From assembly GCF_009857475.1 (NCBI RefSeq), contig NZ_WWCJ01000009.1:124001-188000 (forward strand): 64,000 nucleotides of DNA, in the 5' to 3' direction. Shown in pieces: positions 36,303-42,270 of this stretch. Below the pieces are notes generated by a model. The model did not search any database and was not told where the DNA came from. It saw only the letters and a program-made list of their open reading frames with translations. How positions within the stretch are numbered: position 1 is the first letter of the stretch; each line of letters begins with the position of its first letter. The stretch is from Pseudoduganella guangdongensis. GTDB lineage: Bacteria; Pseudomonadota; Gammaproteobacteria; Burkholderiales; Burkholderiaceae_D. Position numbers and translations under genes: made by a program.

Positions 36303-36765
36303 CGCCGGGCTTGGGGGGATGATTGTAGGCCCGCCTCAGCTTCCAGGTGGTGCCTACACGATTCCATAGGTGGACGAACCTGGTGGTCTCCGTGCCGCGC
36401 TCGCCGGCACGTGAAAAGGTGTGGTAGCCGACCTGGAGGGCGCCGTAGCCTTTGAGTGGATAGACCTCAAGGGTGCCCGGCACCAGGGTTCGTGTAACGC
36501 CTTGGTCGTGGGGGCATGAATCCGTGGCCCTGGGGGCCTCCATAAGGCTGATGCTCGTGCGGTCGTAATAGAAAGCGTCGTCGGCGGTGAAGATTGCTTT
36601 GAATTTTTCGGCGTCGCAGGTGACGAAAGCCGCTTCAAAAAACTCGCTGTCCTTGAGCGCAAGCTCGTCGTAAAGCGAGCCGCTGCGCGATGGGTCCTCC
36701 GCCAGACAAGCGGGTGCCATCAAGGTGAGAAGGGCCGCTGCGAGGAGTGTGGTGGAGGTACGCAT
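36277..36765 (-). CDS. Secreted NTF2-like (DUF4440-type) protein
   Basis: The 162-residue protein has a signal peptide ([22 protein letters not shown]) and an NTF2-like fold: [54 protein letters not shown]. The terminal His of the last strand is typical of DUF4440 proteins. No catalytic role can be assigned. Its 3' end overlaps the ybdK gene on the other strand by 26 bases. Confidence 0.75.
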   Translation of the reverse strand: MRTSTTLLAAALLTLMAPACLAEDPSRSGSLYDELALKDSEFFEAAFVTCDAEKFKAIFTADDAFYYDRTSISLMEAPRATDSCPHDQGVTRTLVPGTLEVYPLKGYGALQVGYHTFSRAGERGTETTRFVHLWNRVGTTWKLRRAYNHPPKPGANYPGSGR

Positions 36766-36827
36766 TGTGTTTTCGTTCGGGCGCCCGTCCGGATCGGGCT
36801 AGCGGGCACCGTTTTGCGGGTCAATCG

Positions 36828-37028
36828 TTACGGGCACTGGCGCATGCAGATGATGGACTCTTTCCAGCACTGGTACTCATACTCCGGCATCATGTCTGCG
36901 CATGCGTAGTACCGCTCATTGCATTCAGCGCGGCAGGTTTCCCGATCAGTGGCGGTCGCCAATTGCGACGACAGGCCAGCACCTAAAGCAAACAGAAAGA
37001 TCGCGATTTTCTTCAAGTTCTTCTCCAT
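36828..37028 (-). CDS. Small cysteine-rich secreted peptide
   Basis: The 66-residue product has a signal peptide (MEKNLKKIAIFLFALGAGLS, cleavage probably near TATA) and a mature part of about 38 residues with six cysteines in the order CRAEC, YAC, QCW, ICMRQC. The three likely disulfides suggest a compact periplasmic or secreted peptide. I do not recognise the family. It follows the NTF2-like gene on the same strand upstream by about 60 bases, and marks the left flank of the cassette array. Confidence 0.6.
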   Translation of the reverse strand: MEKNLKKIAIFLFALGAGLSSQLATATDRETCRAECNERYYACADMMPEYEYQCWKESIICMRQCP

Positions 37029-37184
37029 TTTTTTGGTTGATTAGAATACGCGGAATCATATGCGCTCAGCGACTATAGGGAAGTTGCTGAAATGGTGTCA
37101 ATAAATTAACGTTACTTCTTAGTTAATAGTGATGCGAATATGCATCATGGGGCGGCAAAGGCATCCGCCATCGTACTTGGGTTT
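37029..37184. other. Left flank of the cassette array
   Basis: These 156 bases carry no convincing gene. They hold several short inverted repeats: TGATGC/GCATCA at 37130-37147 and GGCGG/CCGCC at 37151-37169, plus a TTAAC/GTTAA pair near 37106-37126. One of these could be the remains of the last attC site, but no box pair with the extra base found in the other sites could be made out. Confidence 0.4.
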
Positions 37185-37403
37185 TCACTTCATGCCGCGC
37201 AGGGCGATCAATTGCCAGGTCGACAGGGTAAAGGTGGCTACCAGGAGCGCGACCGATACCGTTTGCCTGAATAATTCGCTGCCATTAAGAAGGAAGAGGG
37301 AGTGGATGCCGACAGTTAGAAAACCAAGCGCAGCTAGCAGCTTGTAGTAGGTAAGGCCGGTGTGAATGTTGGATATGACTCGGCTATGCCCAGTTAATTT
37401 CAT
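37185..37403 (-). CDS. Small two-segment membrane protein at the array end
   Basis: A 72-residue ORF starting MKLTGHSRVISNIHTGLTYY contains two hydrophobic segments (about residues 20-37, KLLAALGFLTVGIHSLFLL, and 47-65). The start overlaps the end of the frameshifted ORF by 20 bases, so both may belong to the last cassette. I do not recognise the family. Alternatively it lies outside the array if the cassette ended earlier. Confidence 0.45.
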   Translation of the reverse strand: MKLTGHSRVISNIHTGLTYYKLLAALGFLTVGIHSLFLLNGSELFRQTVSVALLVATFTLSTWQLIALRGMK

Positions 37404-37783
37404 CGAGTACTGCGATGAACATGTCCCTGTCTTCGCATCTTGAGAAGTACCACTCATTGAAACCAAAGTCATAATCGGTCTTCTCGAACCAGTGAGAAGT
37501 CCAAGTCCCAGAATGTTGGTGAGGTTCTGAGACAAAGCACACCCGATACTCGGATTGCGCCTGAGAGCAAGTGACCATCCGCCGGTCCAAATTTTTGCCA
37601 ACACCAGCGATTCGCAAAATCAAGCTCAGGGTAAGACACTTTAAGCATCACTGAGAATGAAAAGCGCTTGATGATTTCGTTCCGAGAAGCCTCATCCGAT
37701 AAAGCGTACTCTTCTGGATGTGAACACTCCGAAAGATACGCCTCGAAGCTCGATCTCTCTAAGGTTCGTTGGACAGTTGTCAT
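37384..37783 (-). pseudogene. Frameshifted cassette ORF
   Basis: Two overlapping minus-strand frames look like halves of one protein. The first begins MTTVQRTLERSSFEAYLSEC and runs through YPELDFANRWCWQKFGPADG; the second continues with CSQAQSEYRVCFVSEP, SGTWTSHWFEKTDYDFGFNE and ends DEINWA at 37384. A single-base change near 37565-37580 would join them into about 133 residues. Both halves have protein-like composition while the out-of-frame tails do not. A sequencing error would give the same picture. It begins 27 bases after an attC R' box, as expected for a cassette gene. Confidence 0.55.
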
Positions 37784-37804
37784 TGCCGATAACTTCAATA
37801 TGGG

Positions 37805-37873
37805 GCCGAACGTGTGTGAATTCACCGGACTGCGCGGCCTTATGCGCAGATCCGGTGGAATGAAAGGTTATGC
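37805..37873 (-). other. attC site (cassette with the 109-residue ORF)
   Basis: Minus-strand R'' GCATAAC and R' GTTCGGC border a 69-bp imperfect palindrome. The inner boxes ATTCCACCGG and CCGGTGAAT pair with one extra C in the first, the usual attC mark. It differs in its middle from the other sites. Confidence 0.75.
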
Positions 37874-37875
37874 TT

Positions 37876-38205
37876 TTAGCCCGATGCAAACTGGGTTCCT
37901 TTGGGCCATTCGGCGGTTGCGCGAAATTCACTGAGTACCTTCCAGGCTGCCTTTTCGAATCTCTTTTCCGAATCATCACCAGCCATAGGAAAAAGAAGTT
38001 CGGCACTTAGAGTTGCCTTGTCGAAGCGGAAAAGACCACGGCATTCGCCAGCCTGCATGTGGCGGCTCTCGTAGCGCGGGTCTTTGCACCAAAGATTCGC
38101 GATAAAGAAATAATCGACGAATTGTGCGGTTTCTTTGTCTTTGATGATGCCGATCGATTGCGCATCGACCCGCATGTCTTCAGCTAGCTTTATATTTTGC
38201 GGCAT
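37876..38205 (-). CDS. Cassette-encoded protein of unknown function (109 residues)
   Basis: The ORF starts ATG 38205, three bases after the crossover point of the upstream attC, and stops two bases before its own attC, so it fills a cassette exactly. The protein begins MPQNIKLAEDMRVDAQSIGI and has mixed alpha/beta composition with no signal peptide or membrane segment. KETAQFVDYFFIANLWCKD and SEKRFEKAAWKVLSEFRATA look like strand and helix elements. I do not recognise the family; a small immunity-like or regulatory protein is possible. Confidence 0.7.
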   Translation of the reverse strand: MPQNIKLAEDMRVDAQSIGIIKDKETAQFVDYFFIANLWCKDPRYESRHMQAGECRGLFRFDKATLSAELLFPMAGDDSEKRFEKAAWKVLSEFRATAEWPKGTQFASG

Positions 38206-38290
38206 AACGTTTCACGCTAACCGGCACGACAAAGCGCAGCTTTGGCGTGTCCAGCGAACGAAGTGAGCGAGGTTGAGCATGTTGTTAGCC
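38202..38290 (-). other. attC site (cassette with the 161-residue ORF)
   Basis: An 89-bp palindromic site with minus-strand R'' GGCTAAC, L'' GCTCAACC, L' GGTTAGC and R' GTTATGC. The extra C in L'' is present. It is the longest site in the array. Confidence 0.78.
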
Positions 38291-38770
38291 TTTAGTGCCA
38301 CAAGCATCATTGTCATTATTTCGTTCATTGAGAACGGTTACAACTCCCTCTTTAATTTCGAGCTCGAGCTCCGTTCGGTAGATCGACCGACTCGAAGAAT
38401 CTCGGCATAGCCAATCTAGTCTGGCACTGTGCAAACCGCTAACCCAGTCTGCGATTAGCGGAGATTTCAGTTCGGGATAAATATCTTGTGTCGGGAAGGA
38501 CCCGCCGCACCTGTATAGAGCCGTCAGCAAAAGTCTTCCGTGATCGAGACGGAAAACACCAACAGGTCCACCAATCGCCGAGCAGCTCTCGGAAATTGCG
38601 ACTTCGCGTAGTTTTTCTGAGGAAGGCAGCCCAACCCAGCAGCATTTTTTCGGCCAAATGACACCTGTGCGTTCGCCAAAGGAGAACTGATCAACAAGCG
38701 GCTCGGTCGCGGTACTTAGCGGCGAAGCCGAAATGGTAAGAAGCAGAATCAGGAACCGGAGTAAACGCAT
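38285..38770 (-). CDS. Cassette-encoded exported protein of unknown function (161 residues)
   Basis: The protein has a signal peptide (MRLLRFLILLLTISASPLST) followed by a mature domain with six cysteines (KKCCWVGLP, ESCSAIGG, YRCGGSF, WLCRDSS, DACGTKG). The segment IGGPVGVFRLDHGRLLLTAL suggests beta structure. It starts at ATG 38770, ten bases after an attC crossover, and its stop lies inside its own attC. The family is not recognised. The base composition is less GC-rich than the flanking chromosome, as for the other cassettes. Confidence 0.72.
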   Translation of the reverse strand: MRLLRFLILLLTISASPLSTATEPLVDQFSFGERTGVIWPKKCCWVGLPSSEKLREVAISESCSAIGGPVGVFRLDHGRLLLTALYRCGGSFPTQDIYPELKSPLIADWVSGLHSARLDWLCRDSSSRSIYRTELELEIKEGVVTVLNERNNDNDACGTKG

Positions 38771-38774
38771 GGCT

Positions 38775-38831
38775 GGCTAACGTGGATGTTCAGTGGTGCC
38801 GTCAGGCGTCCACTGGAACAGAAGGTTAGCG
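38775..38831 (-). other. attC site (cassette with the 141-residue ORF)
   Basis: A short 57-bp site with minus-strand R'' CGCTAAC, L'' GTTCCAGTGG, L' CCACTGAAC and R' GTTAGCC. The one extra C in L'' is clear. Confidence 0.82.
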
Positions 38832-38852
38832 GAAAACGTCAATCCAATTACC

Positions 38853-39278
38853 TTAGACTTCGCGAACGTCAGAGCGGAGAAATTCAAGCCGTTCGATAAG
38901 CATAGCTTCGACGGAATTGTGAATTTCCTGGACTTCTTCAATGGAGCACGACACGTTGAGTCCAATGGCTCGAGCAACGAGATCAAGACTTCCGTCATCC
39001 AATTGATTGATGATTTCGCGAATTCTTTTGACGATATTGCGCAATACCCATGCTTTTTGAAAGGTGTCGAAATCGACATCTAGGTCCACACCCATTACGT
39101 TCGATACCCCCAGCATTTTGGTCATGCTCATCCAGGAATCGGCAGTTTCGTAAGTCCAGACGTGGTCATCGGAGCGATAGCTCTTCAGATTCAATGCCAT
39201 CACACGAAGCCAAATTGCAAAAGGGTCGTCTTGATACCAAAGCGTCTTACCTGATATGGTGATGTTCGATTTCGACAT
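38853..39278 (-). CDS. Cassette-encoded protein of unknown function (141 residues)
   Basis: The ORF starts at ATG 39278, nine bases after an attC crossover, and ends 21 bases before its own attC. The protein begins MSKSNITISGKTLWYQDDPF and has two likely domains: a strand-rich N-terminal half and a helical C-terminal half (TFQKAWVLRNIVKRIREIIN, SIEEVQEIHNSVEAMLIERL). It looks like a soluble cytoplasmic protein, possibly an immunity-type or small regulatory factor, but the family is not recognised. Confidence 0.72.
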   Translation of the reverse strand: MSKSNITISGKTLWYQDDPFAIWLRVMALNLKSYRSDDHVWTYETADSWMSMTKMLGVSNVMGVDLDVDFDTFQKAWVLRNIVKRIREIINQLDDGSLDLVARAIGLNVSCSIEEVQEIHNSVEAMLIERLEFLRSDVREV

Positions 39279-39281
39279 GGC

Positions 39282-39352
39282 TGCTAACGTGGTGCTAACC
39301 GGCGGCTGGAGCGCGCAGCGCGTAAGACGTCCGGTTGAGCTAGATGTTGGAC
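39282..39352 (-). other. attC site of 278-bp cassette A
   Basis: A 71-bp site with R'' GTCCAAC, L'' GCTCAACCGG, L' CCGGTTAGC and R' GTTAGCA on the minus strand. It is of the same type as the other five 278-bp cassettes. Confidence 0.85.
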
Positions 39353-39565
39353 ACGCGCGTGAACTGGCCGCGAAGGCCCAGACGACAGCGTGTCCGCGAA
39401 TGCGCCCGCACCAACGCTAGCAAACCGCGCGTGCTGACCCCTGCCACCAAACTGAGAACTGCCAGCGCCCCAAACGCCGGCACTAGCCGCGCTGGCGGAT
39501 TTGCCAACGGCCCAAGTGCCAGAAGTAAGAGCTGAAGCCTGCATCATGTTCACAGCGATGACCAA
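39288..39565 (-). repeat. 278-bp cassette, copy A (identical to copy F)
   Basis: A 278-bp unit between two attC crossovers. It is identical to copy F at 41527-41804; the identity extends over 283 bp (39286-39568). An ORF on the minus strand runs from ATG 39547 to a stop at 39284 (87 residues), rich in Ala, Ser and Gly. It reads through the attC and ends because the next R' box creates a TAG. A plus-strand frame of 63 codons is also open here but not in all copies. Confidence 0.88.
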
Positions 39566-39637
39566 CGTGTTTGCTCAGCGGCGCGAGGAAGCGGGCGAAG
39601 CCCGCTGTAGCGCGTCCGCTGGAGCTGATGGTTAGGG
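39560..39637 (-). other. attC site (DUF4279 cassette)
   Basis: A 78-bp site with minus-strand R'' CCCTAAC, L'' GCTCCAGCGG, L' CCGCTGAGC and R' GTTGGTC, with an inner GCGGGC/GCCCGC stem. The extra C in L'' is present. Confidence 0.82.
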
Positions 39638-39643
39638 TACCCT

Positions 39644-40060
39644 TTAGGTATCGTCGCGTGCATCAGACCAGAGTGCATAAAAATCAAAATCCATACTAAG
39701 GTTGAACTTCGCTAGACCCGCGACCAGTGAGGCTGAAAAGACAAGACCAGGGTACTCTTCGTGAAAATAGCCGACCAACTGCATGCGCCCGCTGTGTTCT
39801 TTGGCGAGTGCAGCAAATCCGATCGGGCTTGCCTCAAGTTGCACCAGTACATCCGCGATGTGAAGTTCCAGCTCCTCAGTTCGAGGCAAACGAGAGGCCA
39901 ATTCCCAACGATCAAACTTCCGTTCCCTTCGGGTACGCGGATGCAAATCACCCTTGCGCCAAGAATCCGTGGGCGCAATGCCCGTTCGCCTCGACACCAT
40001 TTCTGGATCAAGAGTCCCCGTCAGCGCAAAATACGCATAGCTTTCATTCGACTGTGACAT
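39644..40060 (-). CDS. Cassette-encoded DUF4279-type protein
   Basis: The 138-residue protein begins MSQSNESYAYFALTGTLDPE and has the DUF4279 layout: an FxLxGxLDPE strand, a TGIAPTDSWRKGD segment, WELASRLPRTEELELHIADV and a helical LVQLEASPIGFAAL region. DUF4279 proteins are often small, soluble and linked to polymorphic-toxin immunity loci, although the function is not established. It starts 11 bases after an attC crossover and ends just before its own attC, so it is a complete cassette. Confidence 0.75.
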   Translation of the reverse strand: MSQSNESYAYFALTGTLDPEMVSRRTGIAPTDSWRKGDLHPRTRRERKFDRWELASRLPRTEELELHIADVLVQLEASPIGFAALAKEHSGRMQLVGYFHEEYPGLVFSASLVAGLAKFNLSMDFDFYALWSDARDDT

Positions 40061-40065
40061 CGAGC

Positions 40066-40136
40066 TCCTAACGTGGTGCTAACCGGTGGCTGGAGCGCGC
40101 AGCGCGTAAGCCGTCCGGTTGAGCTAGATGTTGGAC
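40066..40136 (-). other. attC site of 278-bp cassette B
   Basis: A 71-bp site with R'' GTCCAAC and R' GTTAGGA on the minus strand and the usual L boxes with one extra C. Confidence 0.83.
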
Positions 40137-40349
40137 ACGCGCGTGAACTGGCCGCGAAGGTTCAGACGACAGCGTGTCCGCGAATGCGCCCGCACGAACG
40201 CTAGAAAACCGCGCGTGTAGGCCCCTGCCACCAAACTGAGAACTGCCAGCGACCCAAACGCCGGCACTAGCCGCGCTGGCGAATTTGCCAGCGGCCCAAG
40301 TGCCAGAAGTAAGAGCGGAAGTCTGCATCATGTTCAAAGCGATGACCAA
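40072..40349 (-). repeat. 278-bp cassette, copy B
   Basis: A 278-bp unit about 95% identical to copy F by hand comparison, with no insertions or deletions. The minus-strand ORF from ATG 40331 to the stop at 40068 is kept. The plus-strand frame seen in copies A, E and F is broken here by a TAG, so only the minus frame is common to all copies. Confidence 0.85.
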
Positions 40350-40414
40350 CGTTGTGCTACCCGGCGGCTGGAGCGCGCAGCGCGTAAGCCGTCCGGTTGA
40401 GCGGAATGTTGGAC
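40344..40414 (-). other. attC site of 278-bp cassette C
   Basis: A 71-bp site with R'' GTCCAAC and R' GTTGGTC; L' is CCGGGTAGC, which leaves one mismatch with L'' GCTCAACCGG. Confidence 0.8.
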
Positions 40415-40627
40415 ACGCGCGTGAACTTGCCAAGAAGGCTTAGACGACAGCGTGTCCGCGAATGCGCCCGAACGAGCGGCTGCAAACCGCAAGTGCGGGG
40501 CCTTGCCCGGAAACTGCGAGCAGCAAGCGGCCAAACCGCCAGCACTAGCCGCACTGGTAAAGCTGCCAGCGGCCCAAGCGCTAAACGAAGTGGTCGAAGT
40601 TTGATACATGTTCACAGCGATGCCCAA
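40350..40627 (-). repeat. 278-bp cassette, copy C (divergent)
   Basis: A 278-bp unit that differs from copy F at many positions in its first 170 bases yet has exactly the same length. The minus-strand ORF (ATG 40609, stop 40334, 91 residues) stays open and keeps a Trp at the same position, SAASAG, SQF and GAFADTLSS blocks. Confidence 0.83.
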
Positions 40628-40692
40628 CGTGGAACTAACCGGCGGCGGAAGCGCGCAGCGCTGTAGCCGTCCGGTTGAGTGTAGTGTTGGAC
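40622..40692 (-). other. attC site of 278-bp cassette D
   Basis: A 71-bp site with R'' GTCCAAC and R' GTTGGGC. Its L boxes are ACTCAACCGG and CCGGTTAGT: relative to the other copies both sides changed together (GCT/AGC to ACT/AGT), a compensatory change that keeps the stem. Confidence 0.83.
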
Positions 40693-40905
40693 ACGCGCGT
40701 GAACTGGCCGCGAAGGCCTAGCCGACAGCGTGTCCGCGAATGCGCCCAGGCTAGCAGCAGCGGGCCGTACTGCACTGGACTTGCCACCGATACTTGCGCA
40801 GACGGCGGCCCAAGCGGCACCGCAAGCCGCGCTGGCGGATTTGCCAGCGGCCCAAGTGCCGAACGAAGTGGTCGAAGTCTGCATCATGTTCAAAGCGATG
40901 GCCAA
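40628..40905 (-). repeat. 278-bp cassette, copy D (most divergent)
   Basis: A 278-bp unit with a strongly changed middle part but unchanged length and attC. The minus-strand ORF (ATG 40887, stop 40612, 91 residues) is open and keeps TWAAGKSASAA and GAFADTLS. Confidence 0.83.
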
Positions 40906-40961
40906 CGTGTTTGAATTAACCGGCGCGCGTCAGCGCGTCCGCGTTGAATGAATTGTTGGGC
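40900..40961 (-). other. attC site (cassette with the 85-residue ORF)
   Basis: A 62-bp site with minus-strand R'' GCCCAAC, a GCGCGTCAGCGCG-type inner stem on the plus strand, and R' GTTGGCC. The L boxes (ATTCAAC and GTTAAT) again differ by one extra C. Confidence 0.78.
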
Positions 40962-40966
40962 ATAGT

Positions 40967-41224
40967 TTAACTTGGGTCTAGGTCGGTTGGAAATTTGCTG
41001 GCCTCATCCCAAGCATGTCCTTCGAGTTCACCAATGACATTTCGACGGTGCCACGCACGATTGAGATGAGAAAAGATGTGCCCCAGTTCGACGCGAAAAA
41101 CACTCTCGTCAAACTCAGGATCGGCAGTCATCGAGTCCATCATTTTTTCGAGATGTTCACGAGCATCGTCAAGTTCGTACATGAGCATGGCCCATTCAAC
41201 CGGAGCTTCTTCTTTCGAAATCAT
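40967..41224 (-). CDS. Cassette-encoded helical protein of unknown function (85 residues)
   Basis: The protein begins MISKEEAPVEWAMLMYELDD and is rich in Glu, Asp and Met with a probable all-helical fold (EHLEKMMDSM, FRVELGHIFSHLNRAWHRRN). It could resemble small immunity or regulatory proteins, but no family is recognised. ATG 41224 is the first ATG after the cassette boundary at 41248; TTG 41248 or GTG 41236 would extend it. It ends just before its own attC. Confidence 0.68.
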   Translation of the reverse strand: MISKEEAPVEWAMLMYELDDAREHLEKMMDSMTADPEFDESVFRVELGHIFSHLNRAWHRRNVIGELEGHAWDEASKFPTDLDPS

Positions 41225-41242
41225 CGTTAGCTTCACCGTCCA

Positions 41243-41313
41243 GCCCAACGTGGTGCTAACCGGCGGCTGGAGCGCGCAGCGCGTAAGCCGTCCGGTTGAG
41301 CTAGATGTTGGAC
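41243..41313 (-). other. attC site of 278-bp cassette E
   Basis: A 71-bp site with R'' GTCCAAC, L'' GCTCAACCGG, L' CCGGTTAGC and R' GTTGGGC on the minus strand. Confidence 0.84.
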
Positions 41314-41526
41314 ACGCGCGTGAACTGGCCGCGAAGGCTCAGACGACAGCGTGTCCGCGAATGCGCCCGCACGAACGCCAGAAAACCGCGCGCGCAGGTC
41401 CCTGCCACCAAATTGAGAACTGCCAGCGGCCCAAACGCCGGCACCAGCCGCGCTGGCGGATTTGCCAGCGGCCCAAGTACCAGAAGTAAGAGTTGAAGCC
41501 TGCATCATGTTCACAGCGATGACCAA
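41249..41526 (-). repeat. 278-bp cassette, copy E
   Basis: A 278-bp unit differing from copy F at about 15 bases with no gaps. The minus-strand ORF runs from ATG 41508 to the stop at 41233. Codon-position counts of the differences to copy F show no third-base excess, so the usual sign of protein selection is absent in this close pair. Confidence 0.86.
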
Positions 41527-41591
41527 CGTGGTGCTAACCGGCGGCTGGAGCGCGCAGCGCGTAAGACGTCCGGTTGAGCTAGATGTTGGAC
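41521..41591 (-). other. attC site of 278-bp cassette F
   Basis: A 71-bp site with R'' GTCCAAC and R' GTTGGTC; L boxes GCTCAACCGG and CCGGTTAGC. Confidence 0.85.
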
Positions 41592-41804
41592 ACGCGCGTG
41601 AACTGGCCGCGAAGGCCCAGACGACAGCGTGTCCGCGAATGCGCCCGCACCAACGCTAGCAAACCGCGCGTGCTGACCCCTGCCACCAAACTGAGAACTG
41701 CCAGCGCCCCAAACGCCGGCACTAGCCGCGCTGGCGGATTTGCCAACGGCCCAAGTGCCAGAAGTAAGAGCTGAAGCCTGCATCATGTTCACAGCGATGA
41801 CCAA
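41527..41804 (-). repeat. 278-bp cassette, copy F (first in the array, identical to copy A)
   Basis: This is the cassette nearest the expected recombination and promoter end. It is identical to copy A, although five other cassettes and two unrelated ones distinguish their surroundings. The minus-strand ORF starts at ATG 41786 and stops at 41511 inside the next cassette; TTG 41804 in the R' box is a longer alternative start. Confidence 0.87.
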
Positions 41805-41811
41805 CGTTAAG

Positions 41812-41856
41812 TAGACGTCATATTGACGTTTTAGTAAAAAAATATTATGACGTCTA
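41812..41856. repeat. Inverted repeat at the array border
   Basis: TAGACGTCATA (41812-41822) and TATGACGTCTA (41846-41856) are perfect 11-bp arms around a 23-base AT-rich loop. It lies seven bases beyond the first cassette boundary. It could be a relic of an attI or attC site, or a regulatory hairpin. Confidence 0.6.
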
Positions 41857-41872
41857 ATCTCGCGTTGAGCAA
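41844..41872 (-). promoter_or_regulatory. Possible cassette-array promoter (Pc-like)
   Basis: On the minus strand TTGCTC, a 17-base spacer and CATAAT point into the first cassette, with a predicted start near 41837. It overlaps the right arm of the inverted repeat. The -35 box is weak in its last two bases. Confidence 0.38.
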
Positions 41873-41995
41873 TGGAACTACCCGTCTATTATTTCCTTTA
41901 GTACGAGGAAAGCATCCTAATGATGAGGGAAATCACAGCGGGGAGTGTTGATCCATTGCATTTTGCTAGTCATGCGAATCCCGGTGGGGATAACG

Positions 41996-42165
41996 GTCTA
42001 AAGATTGCGAACCGCTACCGATTCGTAGAGCTTTTTAGACTTTAGCCGCGAAATTCTGGACCGTTTTAGACAGGTGCGCGCTATTTCTAGACTGATTTAG
42101 ATCGGCGGGGGCCCCATTTAGCGCGTTTTAGACCGAAACGGCTCGAACTAGACCTGTTTAGATTT
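41996..42165. repeat. Cluster of TTTAGAC / CTAGAC motifs
   Basis: Within 170 bases there are GGTCTAAAG (41996), TTTTTAGAC (42032), GTTTTAGAC (42063), TCTAGAC with TTTAGATC (42086-42102), GTTTTAGACC (42125) and CTAGACC with TTTAGAT (42148-42163). The spacing is irregular, about 20-35 bases. The pattern recalls protein-binding iterons or transposon-end sites, but I do not recognise the element. Confidence 0.5.
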
Positions 42166-42270
42166 CAGGGGCGTTCGAATACCCTCCCGGTGCGCTGGAA
42201 ACCGGCCTCAGCAATGGCATCGGCGAGCGGTTACAATTGCTTTGACTTCAATTTTTGCCCCAGCTGTTTC

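Larger units (their letters stand above)
37185..41804 (-). mobile_element. Integron gene-cassette array without integrase (CALIN-like), twelve cassettes
   Basis: Twelve short units on the minus strand are separated by eleven attC-like sites of 57-89 bp. In minus-strand reading each site starts with an R'' box such as GTCCAAC or GCCCAAC and ends with an R' box such as GTTGGTC or GTTAGCC. Each has inner L boxes pairing except for one extra C, for example GCTCAACCGG with CCGGTTAGC. This extra base is the orientation mark of attC sites (as in the aadA1 site), so the array reads right to left. Most ORFs begin a few bases after an R' box, as in cassettes. No integrase gene lies within reach on either side in this window. 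The left end has no clear attC. Confidence 0.88.
41805..42270. other. 466-bp non-coding right border of the array
   Basis: No gene is seen here. The part next to the array (41805-41880) is AT-rich and holds an 11-bp inverted repeat and a possible array promoter. The part from 41996 to 42170 holds at least seven copies of TTTAGA, TCTAAA or CTAGAC motifs. There is no integrase remnant recognisable in any frame. The last 100 bases lead into the MBL-fold gene. Confidence 0.6.

Noticed and set aside
38793..39083. Plus-strand 96-residue ORF in the cassette with the 141-residue gene
   Set aside because: It runs against the cassette direction and overlaps the better-placed minus ORF that starts nine bases after the crossover.
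37805..41591. Array read on the plus strand
   Set aside because: In plus reading the extra base falls in the second L box, the reverse of the aadA1 attC site, and nearly all credible ORFs would be backwards.
39344..41774. Plus-strand ORFs beginning MLDTRVNWPRR in the 278-bp cassettes
   Set aside because: They start inside the attC in the direction opposite to the cassette rule, are broken by a stop in copy B and run to different lengths in C and D.
37800..41810. CRISPR array
   Set aside because: The repeats are 57-89 bp imperfect palindromes at intervals of 278-570 bp with ORFs between them, not short repeats with equal short spacers, and no cas genes are present.
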